From the NCBI RefSeq assembly GCF_002288635.1, contig NZ_NRSW01000001.1, positions 2,280,802 through 2,344,801 on the forward strand: a stretch of 64,000 bases of DNA. Reading direction: 5' to 3'. Positions 19,943 through 28,723 of this stretch are shown piece after piece. Made by a program: the position numbers and the translations under genes. The notes below the pieces were generated by a model that saw nothing but the letters and a program-made list of their open reading frames with translations, was not told where the DNA came from and did no database searches. This DNA is from Mucilaginibacter sp. MD40 (GTDB lineage: Bacteria; Bacteroidota; Bacteroidia; Sphingobacteriales; Sphingobacteriaceae). Numbering within the stretch: the stretch's first letter is position 1; every line of letters starts with the position of its first letter.

Positions 19943-22900
19943 TGCCCGAACAGACAGCTACATATAATCCCCAGGTTAGCACTGAAGCGTTTAACCCGTT
20001 TACCGGGCCCGAAATTTTACTAATTGCCCCTGCTACCGAACCCCAGATGGAGATCTGGACATCGTGCCTTATCGGCGGAAACGATGCCAATTGCGCATAT
20101 AATGATTTTGCTACCATCACGCTTACCGGACACGCGTTTGATAAGGAAGCCATGTTTGCCGCCATACAAGCACTTAGCGACAGGCACGAAGCTTTACGCA
20201 CCGTATTTAGCGCCAGTGGCGAGCATATCATTATTTATAATAATCCATCGGTAAAGGTTGACTATTATGACCTTTCAGGACAGGATGACGCGCAAAACAA
20301 ATTGTTTATTGAAAATTATAATAAGCAACTGGCAATAACACCATTAGATCTGGTTAACGGGCCGCTTTTTAAGACGGCCTTAATAAAACTCAGCGCAGAT
20401 GAGCACATGGTCATATTGCTTACCCATCATATTGTTTGCGATGGCTGGTCAATGGGGATCATTATGCAGGAACTTGGAAAGCTTTATTCTGCCTTTGCAC
20501 AAGGCTTCGAAGTTGATTTGCCGCCTACACCAAGATTTAGCCAATATGCTGAAGAGGAGGCCAACACATGTAACAATGCCGAGCACCTGGAAACCGAGCA
20601 ATACTGGATAGAGCAATTTAAGGGTAGCGATCACCTGTTAGACATACCTACAGACAACCCACGGCCCGTACCACGTACCTTTAAAAGCACACGGGCCGAT
20701 TACGGGCTGGATACTTTACTGGTAAACGATTTAAAAGCTTTCGCACGTAAAACAGGGGTAAGTTTGGTAACTACTATACTGGCATCTTTTGAAGTGCTTT
20801 TGCATCAGATTACCGGGCAGGATGAAGTTATTGTAGGTTTACCCGCCGCAGGGCAGTCGGCCACGGGCAACTTTAGCCTTGTAGGGCATTGCGTTAACCT
20901 GTTACCGCTGCGAAGTTTTCCGCATGGAAACCAAACTTTTGCCAACTATCTCAAAGAACGAAAAGATACGGTTCTGGACGCGTACGATCATCAGCAGTAT
21001 ACCTTTGGCAGCTTACTTAAGCGATTGGCTATTCCTCGCGATCCATCACGGTTACCGCTGGTGCCGGTCATATTCAATATTGACATTGGTATGGATGATG
21101 GTATCGCTTTTCACGAGCTTAAACATCGCTACATCAATAACCCGCGTGAGTACGAAACCTTTGAGATATTCTTAAATATTACCGATAATAAAGGCACGCT
21201 TACCTTTGAATGGTCGTATAATACTCAGTTATTCCAGCCGGCAACCATTTCGCGTTTCATGCAGGAGTTTGAACACCTGCTGCGGTATGTGATCAAAAAT
21301 CCGGATGCATTGATAGGTAAAATACCGCTCATGAACGCGGAGCAGGTAAAAGAACTGTTAACCAAGTGGAATAACACACAAGTGGCATACCCTAAGGATA
21401 AGCCGCTGCATCATATCATCAGCGAAACCGCGTCGCAATATCCTGATAGAATATCGTTAAAATTTAACGGGCAGGAATTGACTTATAATCAGCTTAACAA
21501 AAAAGCCAACCAGTTAGCTGCTGTTTTGATTGAAAAAGGTGTTAAGCCGGGTGATAAGGTAGCTATCTCCATGGATAGGAACGCTGACCTGGTTGTGGCA
21601 CTACTGGCCATCATGAAAGCTGGGGCTACTTACTTACCGCTCGACCCGATATTTCCCATCAACCGCATTAATTACATGCTGGAGGATTCGGGTGCGGTTG
21701 TTTTGATCACCACTAAGATTTACAGTCAGCGTTACGTATCTAACGCCAAAGAACTATTGCTTGAAGAGGTAATACCAAGCCTTGGAAATTATCCGGAAAC
21801 AGATCCTTTGGTAGAAGTAAATGGCGATGACCTCTTGTATATCCTGTACACATCCGGGTCAACAGGGCAGCCTAAAGGAGTACAGATCAAACATCACAAC
21901 GTGGTGAATTTTTTGTACAGCATGCAAAAGCAGCCCGGGCTTACCAATACCGATAAACTGCTGGCGGTTACCACCATCAGCTTTGATATTGCGGGGCTGG
22001 AGTTATGGCTGCCGCTCATTACAGGCGCTCAAATTGTACTGGCTGACGCAGGTACTGCCAAAGATGGGAATGTATTGCTGGATATCATCCGCAAGGAGTA
22101 TATTACGGTTATGCAGGCAACGCCATATACATGGCGTATCATGCTCGAATCCGGCTGGAAAAACGAGCGGATAAAAGTAATACGCGGAGGAGAGGCCTTA
22201 CCTATGGACCTTGCCACCCGTATTTTGGAGAGGGCAACATCTTTATGGAATGTTTACGGGCCTACCGAAACAACAATATGGTCTACCTTAAAAGAAATAA
22301 AAGCTACAGACGAATCCATTAATATTGGAAGACCCATTGATAATACTTATATATATGTTTTAGATAAGTTTTATAACATGCTGGCACCCGGGGCCGCGGG
22401 CGAAATATTTATTGGTGGGGAAGGTGTTGCTAAAGGATACCTTAACCGGCCCGAGCTTACAGCCGAAAAGTTTGTTGCCGACCCGTTTGACAACACGCCT
22501 GGCGCCATGATGTATGGCACGGGTGATTTGGGAACCTTTACGCCTGATGGCGAACTTGTTTATCTTTCGCGTATAGATGCCCAGGTAAAAATAAGGGGTT
22601 ACCGCATTGAAACGGGAGAAATAGAATACAATCTTTCCAAAGAAGAGGCGATAAAGCAGGCTGTTGTAATTGCACGTAACGATAAAAACGGGGTGGCTAA
22701 ACTGGTAGCCTACATAGTGCTCAACGAGCAGTATAAGAAAATAGAGGATTATACCGATCTGATACATCAATGGCGTGTGGCATTGCGAAATGCCGTACCC
22801 GATTATATGGTACCGGATAATTTTGTGGTGACGGACGAAATGCCGCTTACACCCAATGGGAAAGTAGATAAGAAAGCACTCGCCGCGCAGGATGTGGAAG

Positions 22901-23982
22901 CCGTTGAAACGGTTCGTTATGTTGCACCCACAACCGAAAATGAGCAACTGCTGGCAAAAATATGGGCCGAAATGCTGGGCATTGAACAGGTGGGTATACA
23001 CGATAACTTTTTTGAGTTAGGCGGGCACTCCTTAATAGCAGTTAAAGTAATGGCCCGCATAGAAAAGGAAACAGGGGAGCGGTTACCTTTAGCCATACTG
23101 TTTGAAAACTCGACCATTGAGAAGCTGGCATCGGTACTGGATAACGACAGTAATGCTATCTCATGGGACTCATTAGTGCCTATTAAACCAACAGGTACCA
23201 AAGTACCTATTTACATTGTACATGGTGCAGGGCTTAACGTGTTGTTATTTAATACGCTTGCCAAACACCTTGATGCCGACCAGCCTGTATATGGCTTGCA
23301 GGCCAAGGGCCTCAATGGGGTAGACGAACCGCTTAACCGTATTGAAGATATGGCTGCTCATTACATAGCCTCCATACTGGCGAAAAATCCTGACGGGCCG
23401 TATGCGCTGGCGGGCTTTTCTTTTGGTGGGCTCATTGCTTTTGAAATGGCCAGGCAAATGAAAGCCTTGAACAAGGATGTACGGATGCTGGGTATGTTTG
23501 ATACTTATGCTTATCGCACACCGCATTATGACCCGCTTACCACTCAGTTGTTAAAACGTGGTTTATACTTTGGACGAAAGATCTGGCATTCCGTCACCTT
23601 TAAGGATGGTTTCATCAAAACCATTAATAAACGATCAACGGCTGTAAAGCGTGGTTTGACCCGCCTGTTTTGGAAACTGCGCTATGGTAAAGAACAAAAT
23701 CAGGCCGGCTTTTTCGGGTATTCTCACCGGATAGATGAAATGAATGATATAGCGCAAAAGTATTATCGTATACAACCATCAGACCTGGAAATAGAGCTCT
23801 TTAGGGCTGAAACCCGTTCTTATTACCTGGACGATTATGTTTATATGGGTTGGAAACCTTACGCGTTAAAGGGCATTAATATCCATAACGTACCGGGTGA
23901 GCATAACACCATGTTTAAAGAGCCTAATGATAAAGTTTTTGCACGGGTACTGCAGGACTGTTTGGATAAAATTAACTATTAA
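19942..23982 (+). CDS. Terminal NRPS module (C-A-T-TE), glycine code
   Basis: 1346-residue termination module. Condensation domain, residues about 20-450, with HHIVCDG near 159. Adenylation domain about 470-960, with YTSGSTGQPKG near 635. Carrier domain with FFELGGHSL near 1023-1031. Thioesterase about 1085-1340, with GFSFGG active serine near 1160 and a terminal GEHNTMF histidine motif. The binding-pocket residues I read (D, I, L, Q, I, G, V, I, W, K) are close to the classical glycine code DILQLGLIWK. The start codon overlaps the previous stop (TAATG), so the two megasynthases are translationally coupled and work in line. The TE releases the product by hydrolysis or cyclisation. Confidence 0.92.
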   Translation: MPEQTATYNPQVSTEAFNPFTGPEILLIAPATEPQMEIWTSCLIGGNDANCAYNDFATITLTGHAFDKEAMFAAIQALSDRHEALRTVFSASGEHIIIYNNPSVKVDYYDLSGQDDAQNKLFIENYNKQLAITPLDLVNGPLFKTALIKLSADEHMVILLTHHIVCDGWSMGIIMQELGKLYSAFAQGFEVDLPPTPRFSQYAEEEANTCNNAEHLETEQYWIEQFKGSDHLLDIPTDNPRPVPRTFKSTRADYGLDTLLVNDLKAFARKTGVSLVTTILASFEVLLHQITGQDEVIVGLPAAGQSATGNFSLVGHCVNLLPLRSFPHGNQTFANYLKERKDTVLDAYDHQQYTFGSLLKRLAIPRDPSRLPLVPVIFNIDIGMDDGIAFHELKHRYINNPREYETFEIFLNITDNKGTLTFEWSYNTQLFQPATISRFMQEFEHLLRYVIKNPDALIGKIPLMNAEQVKELLTKWNNTQVAYPKDKPLHHIISETASQYPDRISLKFNGQELTYNQLNKKANQLAAVLIEKGVKPGDKVAISMDRNADLVVALLAIMKAGATYLPLDPIFPINRINYMLEDSGAVVLITTKIYSQRYVSNAKELLLEEVIPSLGNYPETDPLVEVNGDDLLYILYTSGSTGQPKGVQIKHHNVVNFLYSMQKQPGLTNTDKLLAVTTISFDIAGLELWLPLITGAQIVLADAGTAKDGNVLLDIIRKEYITVMQATPYTWRIMLESGWKNERIKVIRGGEALPMDLATRILERATSLWNVYGPTETTIWSTLKEIKATDESINIGRPIDNTYIYVLDKFYNMLAPGAAGEIFIGGEGVAKGYLNRPELTAEKFVADPFDNTPGAMMYGTGDLGTFTPDGELVYLSRIDAQVKIRGYRIETGEIEYNLSKEEAIKQAVVIARNDKNGVAKLVAYIVLNEQYKKIEDYTDLIHQWRVALRNAVPDYMVPDNFVVTDEMPLTPNGKVDKKALAAQDVEAVETVRYVAPTTENEQLLAKIWAEMLGIEQVGIHDNFFELGGHSLIAVKVMARIEKETGERLPLAILFENSTIEKLASVLDNDSNAISWDSLVPIKPTGTKVPIYIVHGAGLNVLLFNTLAKHLDADQPVYGLQAKGLNGVDEPLNRIEDMAAHYIASILAKNPDGPYALAGFSFGGLIAFEMARQMKALNKDVRMLGMFDTYAYRTPHYDPLTTQLLKRGLYFGRKIWHSVTFKDGFIKTINKRSTAVKRGLTRLFWKLRYGKEQNQAGFFGYSHRIDEMNDIAQKYYRIQPSDLEIELFRAETRSYYLDDYVYMGWKPYALKGINIHNVPGEHNTMFKEPNDKVFARVLQDCLDKINY

Positions 23983-23988
23983 TACAAA

Positions 23989-24729
23989 TTGGCTACGCTT
24001 ACAAACCTGCCGCTGGCTCATATTGATTTTATGCCGGGCAATATGGCCAGCTATCAATTATCTGCTGACGAAGTACATGTTTGGTGTACGAGTATAAGTG
24101 AGGGCTTTGAAATGTTACCGGTTTACGGGGCGCCTCTTAACGCTGATGAATTGGCCCGGGCCGGAAAGTATTTTCAGCTAAAAGACCAGCACCGCTTTGT
24201 GATAAGCCGGGGTATGCAGCGTATGGTTTTGGGCAGGTATATGAATACGGCATCAGATAAGCTTGAATTTGTTACGGGAGAAAACAAGAAGCCGAAAATT
24301 GCAAATAATAATAATGAAGAACTGTGTTATAATCTCTCGCATGCAGGTGATCGGATATTATTAGCTATAGCCAATTCGCCCGTAGGGGTTGATGTGGAAT
24401 ATCTTGACCCCGATTTTGACTTTAAAGATATTCTGCCGGACAATTTCAGTGGGCAAGAGATAGACTGGATTAACGAAACAAACAGCTTGGAACGTTTTTA
24501 CCAGTTATGGACACGGAAAGAGAGTTTCCTAAAAGCCACAGGCAAAGGGCTGGGGGATCATTTATCTGTTACACCAGCACTTGATGGCTCACATAACTTA
24601 TCCCAAACTTTGTTAAAAGATGATATGGCATGGGTTCAACAAAGTTTCAAAATAAATACTGCACATATTGCCGCTGTGGCTTACGCAGGTAACCGGCAGC
24701 TAAAGGCTTATCAATTCAACTTAATTTAA
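23989..24729 (+). CDS. 4'-phosphopantetheinyl transferase (Sfp family)
   Basis: Activates carrier domains by adding the phosphopantetheine arm from CoA to serine. The family motifs are GVDVEYL (magnesium site) and WTRKESFLKATGKG. It begins 6 bases after the NRPS stop, so it is the third gene of the biosynthetic operon and surely serves the three carrier domains encoded upstream. The TTG at 23989 gives an N-terminus that fits the family (HIDFMPGN... before LSADEVHVW). ATG codons at 24031 and 24043 are alternatives. The last 9 bases overlap the convergent phospholipase-like gene. Confidence 0.88.
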   Translation: MATLTNLPLAHIDFMPGNMASYQLSADEVHVWCTSISEGFEMLPVYGAPLNADELARAGKYFQLKDQHRFVISRGMQRMVLGRYMNTASDKLEFVTGENKKPKIANNNNEELCYNLSHAGDRILLAIANSPVGVDVEYLDPDFDFKDILPDNFSGQEIDWINETNSLERFYQLWTRKESFLKATGKGLGDHLSVTPALDGSHNLSQTLLKDDMAWVQQSFKINTAHIAAVAYAGNRQLKAYQFNLI

Positions 24730-26016
24730 AGCTCTTAAAGTATCGGCTTGTATGGCCGGTTTAATGGCCATAATTTCCTTTATCCTAAATTCAGTTTCTT
24801 TCCATTTCTTTTTATTTTTTGTAGCTAAGGCTGCGGTGTCTGCTTTTGCATAGTAATCAGAAATGTTTCTTTGCAGATCAGCATCTACTGTTTGATAATG
24901 CTGTTTTTGTAATTCTTTCAGTAATTTGGCGTATGTATCGTCGGCAAGTACATATTGGCCGGGCAAGGTGGGTGTGCCTGTATCAAAATTAATATCAGGC
25001 AATGTAAGCGACTCGCTTTTTACTTGTTCAACAGCTTCCTTGTAATTTTTTAAAATAGACTCAAAGCTTACGGCAAATAGTTTCTGTCCTTCTTCTCCGG
25101 GCGATTGATATTTCAAGGTCTTAAGCGGGCCGATCTTTGGTAATATCCTTATCAGGAATACGGTAAGTTTAGCAAAAAATTTACTCTCTTTTTGCTCTTT
25201 GCCAAACTCGAGATTAAAAGCACGCCGGCTCATTTTGTACTGAAATTTTTTAGCAGTAATGCCGGGATGCATACGCTCGATTTCGGCTTGGTTGGCTTTG
25301 TAGGCAGATCTTGTTAAGTTAGGAAACAAATTACGTACACCCCAGCGCATGGTATTAATATCCGCGTTAATGTTGCCAAATATGGTATTCAAATGCTTTC
25401 CATAAGTTTTAAAAAAAGCCCGTTCAAGTACCGGAACGGATATGTTAAATCCAATAAAATCATGGTAACCTTCCGAAGTGTAGCCGTTTTGGCCTATCTG
25501 TAGCACATCATAAGCAAATTCCATACGGCTATGCGAAAGGTGGTTATCTTCATAAGTAACCACATCGCCATATTTTTTCCGGAGCTTAGGATATACGATA
25601 GGCACGTTTAAATTGGTTGACATGGAATGACCATACTTATCGGCCATGTAATGCGACATTGCACCCAACGCGAAAGCGTACTCATTTAAATTCTGCGCAT
25701 CATTGATGAGGTTAATGATAAAATCTCCGCTGCGTACGTAATGCAAAAGATCTGTAAAGAAACCGTTTCCGAAGGGCATATAGCCCATATCGGCCACTAT
25801 ACTGCCACCATAAGCGTAAGAATGTGCTACCAGGAGTTCTTCGCGGGTAGCCGTAGGAAACTTTTCTTTCAACAAGGGTAACAGCGACGGCTTCCATGAA
25901 GCATCAATTATTGCTTCATGCGCAAGTACCGAATAGGCTTTTACACTTTGCCCGAGTAAGGCAACAAGTACAAGCGCTAAGAACGATTTTAAAGCAGATC
26001 TGAAAAGCATCTTCAA
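24721..26016 (-). CDS. Zinc-dependent phospholipase C-like secreted protein
   Basis: 431-residue protein with an N-terminal signal peptide and a zinc-dependent phospholipase C / S1-P1-nuclease-like helical fold. Likely zinc ligands are in LAHEAIIDASW, MSHYMADKYGHS and LSHSRMEFAYD. Homologues in this phylum are annotated as zinc-dependent phospholipase C domain proteins of unknown substrate. The C-terminal 100 residues are helical and charged. Its start codon sits only 48 bases from the SusC fragment, leaving little room for a native promoter, so its upstream region may have been rearranged. Confidence 0.75.
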   Translation of the reverse strand: MKMLFRSALKSFLALVLVALLGQSVKAYSVLAHEAIIDASWKPSLLPLLKEKFPTATREELLVAHSYAYGGSIVADMGYMPFGNGFFTDLLHYVRSGDFIINLINDAQNLNEYAFALGAMSHYMADKYGHSMSTNLNVPIVYPKLRKKYGDVVTYEDNHLSHSRMEFAYDVLQIGQNGYTSEGYHDFIGFNISVPVLERAFFKTYGKHLNTIFGNINADINTMRWGVRNLFPNLTRSAYKANQAEIERMHPGITAKKFQYKMSRRAFNLEFGKEQKESKFFAKLTVFLIRILPKIGPLKTLKYQSPGEEGQKLFAVSFESILKNYKEAVEQVKSESLTLPDINFDTGTPTLPGQYVLADDTYAKLLKELQKQHYQTVDADLQRNISDYYAKADTAALATKNKKKWKETEFRIKEIMAIKPAIQADTLRALN

Positions 26017-26064
26017 TTACACGCAATTTGGATAGAGAACCACAAATAAGCGTAACAGTTTTTA

Positions 26065-27078
26065 TTGAATGCGGTTAAAGATGCAATTGTTACCGGTTTA
26101 GAAATGAAGTTCTGGGGCGATAGGTTGGGTTTCGACCTTACCTTATTTTCTCGTAAAACAAGCAACGAGATTGTTAATGGAAACTTAGACTGGTCTACAG
26201 GTTACACAAACAGGTATATTGGTACAGGTTCTACCCAAAATAAGGGTATTGAGTTAGAGATTCATGGTACACCCGTAAGAACATCATCAGGCTTTAGCTG
26301 GACCCCGTCATTTAACTTTACCTATGTTAAAAACAAGATCTTGCAAACAGATGGTGTAACTAACGATAACTTCAACTTCGGTAGGTTCCGTCCTTCTGCA
26401 GCTAACGGTTTAGCTATTACAGCACTTGTTGCTGGTTTACCTGGTCCGCAGATACTTGCTGCAGATTATAAACGAGATGCATCTGGTAACATCGTGTTTG
26501 ACAGTAATGGTTTGCCACAAACCGGAAATTTAATTCCTATGGGTTCTACGATCCCTAAAATCTATGGTGGTTTAAATAACACATTCAATTACAAACAGTT
26601 TAACTTAAGCTTCCTGGTTGATTACCGCTTTGGTAACAAAGTATTGTCTGCTACTGAGCAAGCCAGTATCCTTAGAGGATTAAATAAACTTACATTAAAT
26701 GGTCGTGAAACCGGTGTTGTTGGTGTAGGTGTTACAGAAAGCGGTACACCAAACACAGTTAATGTACCTGCACAAACATATTACCAGGCGTTAGCACGTA
26801 ACGTTTACACGATTGATGTATTAGACGGTAGCTTTATCAAACTACGTCAAATTACTCTTGGCTATACCTTCAATGCTGCATTCTTGAGAGGAACACCGTT
26901 CAGCAGCATTGGCGTATCAGCAGTTGGACGTAACCTTTGGACTATCATGAAACACACTAAAAATATTGACCCAGAGTCAGGTTTTTCAAACGATGTTAGA
27001 TATGCAGGTATCGAAGGTGGTAGTTTACCTTTCGCCAGGACTTATGGTTTAAATGTGAACTTTAAATTCAAAAACTAA
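26065..27078 (+). pseudogene. C-terminal remnant of a SusC/RagA TonB-dependent receptor
   Basis: About 337 codons encoding only the last third of a SusC-type outer-membrane porin: GLEMKFWGDRLGFDLTLF, NKGIELEIHGTP, and the terminal FARTYGLNVNFKFKN strand. A full SusC has about 1000 residues, with signal peptide, carboxypeptidase-like domain and plug; all of these are missing. An in-frame TAA at 26053 closes the frame 12 bases upstream, and no ATG start exists. The remaining frame has no internal stop, so the loss looks recent. The partner SusD directly downstream is intact. Confidence 0.8.
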
Positions 27079-27085
27079 ACAGAAT

Positions 27086-28657
27086 ATGAAAAAACGATAT
27101 ATTTTCAGTTGCCTCGTAGCGGGTGCTACATTGATGGCCAGCTGTACTAAGAATTTTGAGGCTATAAACACTGATCCTAACAGAACCACCGGTAATTTAA
27201 TTAACCCAAATTATTTTTTATCGCAGTCGCAGATCACGTTTTCACAAACCGGTTATGACCAGCTGCTTTTCCAAAGCGAGTGGATGCAATCTTTGGCCTC
27301 AACCTTTAGCTACTATTACAACGGTGACAAGTACGTTTTTGGCGGTGCCGGTTCTGGTTACTTTAGCTACCCTTGGAACAGGACTTATAGCGCATTAACG
27401 CTACTTGTTGAAATGCAAGCTCTTATTAAGGACAAGCCTGAGTACACCAATCTTAATGCTTGTGCTACAATTTTGCGTGTAATGGAAGTACAGCGTCTTA
27501 CAGATTTGTACGGCGATGTGCCTTACTCAGAAGCAGGGTTAGCCAAATCAGGTAATTTTACGCCTAAATACGATGCACAGCAAGCCATTTATACAGACAT
27601 GCTTAAGCAATTAGAAACAGCAACTGCTGCTCTTGATGCTTCAAAAGTAGGCCCTACTGCTGATCTATTTTACAAAGGAGATGTTAGCAAATGGAAGCGT
27701 CTTGGTTATTCAATGATGCTGAAATTGGGTATGCGTTTAGTAAAAGTTGACCCTGCAACAGCAAAAAGCTATGCTGAAAAAGCATTTGCCGGTGGCACAA
27801 TGAGCAGCATTGCTGATGACGCGAAAGTTATGGCTGATCCGTCTAACGCAACAAGCAGTAACTCAGATGTTATGCGTACACCAGATGACTTCAGAGAGGT
27901 TAGATGGGGCAAAACGCTTATCGATTATATGAAATCAAAAAATGATCCTCGTATATCAGCAATCGCAGCGATTGGTAATGGCCTTGCCGCTAACCAAAAT
28001 CAAACAGCTGGCGACAATACTGCAAGTTTGCAGCAAGGTATGCCAAATGGATATACCATCAGCAGCATTGTTAATGCTCCAGGTTATCCTGGCGCAACAC
28101 CTGCCGCAAGTGCCACTGATGCACCTGCACCGCTTGGTAAATATTCTCGCCCTCGTTTCCAGGTTTATGCTGATAGAGGAAGTGCAAATTATATTTACAC
28201 TTACGGTGAGTCTGAGCTATTATTGGCCGAAGCTGCGTCAAGAGGTTGGAATACGGGTGTTGCAGCTACGCACTTTGCAAACGCGTTAACCGCTGATATG
28301 AAAACTTTGGCCGGTTATAACGCAACACCAATTGCTGTTGTTAGCGATGCAGATATTGCAACGTACGTGGCGGCAAACCCACTTAACCCAGCTACTGCTT
28401 TACAACAGATCAACATGGAATATTGGGTAACAACTTCTGCTACGTTCAACTACAACGAAACGTTTGCAAACTGGAGAAGATCAGGTTTTCCTGTCTTAAC
28501 ACCTGTTGTTTTCCCAGGTCAATATATCACTGGTCAGGTACCGCGCAGAATGCCTTATCCAACCAGTCAATTACAACAAAACGGAGCTAATTATAACGCA
28601 GCTGTTCAAAGACAGGGTGCGGATAATTTTGCTACCCGTGTTTGGTGGGATAAATAA
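27086..28657 (+). CDS. SusD/RagB family outer-membrane lipoprotein
   Basis: 523-residue SusD-homologue (SusD-like group 2). A lipoprotein signal ends in LMASC at about residue 20, followed by NFEAINTDPNRTTG. TPR-like helical scaffold and late SusD motifs such as YGESELLLAEAA and NMEYWVTT are visible. SusD proteins sit on the cell surface as the lid of a SusC porin and bind the ligand. It starts 7 bases after the SusC remnant. With SusC truncated it may be orphaned, or may pair with a SusC encoded elsewhere. Confidence 0.9.
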   Translation: MKKRYIFSCLVAGATLMASCTKNFEAINTDPNRTTGNLINPNYFLSQSQITFSQTGYDQLLFQSEWMQSLASTFSYYYNGDKYVFGGAGSGYFSYPWNRTYSALTLLVEMQALIKDKPEYTNLNACATILRVMEVQRLTDLYGDVPYSEAGLAKSGNFTPKYDAQQAIYTDMLKQLETATAALDASKVGPTADLFYKGDVSKWKRLGYSMMLKLGMRLVKVDPATAKSYAEKAFAGGTMSSIADDAKVMADPSNATSSNSDVMRTPDDFREVRWGKTLIDYMKSKNDPRISAIAAIGNGLAANQNQTAGDNTASLQQGMPNGYTISSIVNAPGYPGATPAASATDAPAPLGKYSRPRFQVYADRGSANYIYTYGESELLLAEAASRGWNTGVAATHFANALTADMKTLAGYNATPIAVVSDADIATYVAANPLNPATALQQINMEYWVTTSATFNYNETFANWRRSGFPVLTPVVFPGQYITGQVPRRMPYPTSQLQQNGANYNAAVQRQGADNFATRVWWDK

Positions 28658-28672
28658 TAATTTGATTTAGTT

Positions 28673-28705
28673 AAAAGTAAGGGGGCGCAAGCCTCCTTAC
28701 TTTTT
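28673..28705 (+). terminator. Intrinsic terminator after SusD
   Basis: Imperfect inverted repeat of 13 bp with one mismatch (AAAAGTAAGG arm and CCTTACTTTT arm), ending in a run of five T. It lies 16 bases after the SusD stop and 19 bases before the FG-GAP gene, so the latter may depend on read-through. Confidence 0.7.
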
Positions 28706-28723
28706 CAACTTAACTGTGCCGGT

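Noticed and set aside
22360-23001. 213-codon ORF on the minus strand, rich in Tyr, His and Ile.
   Set aside because: Antisense shadow of the second NRPS A-T region. The plus frame has intact A8-A10 and carrier motifs here.
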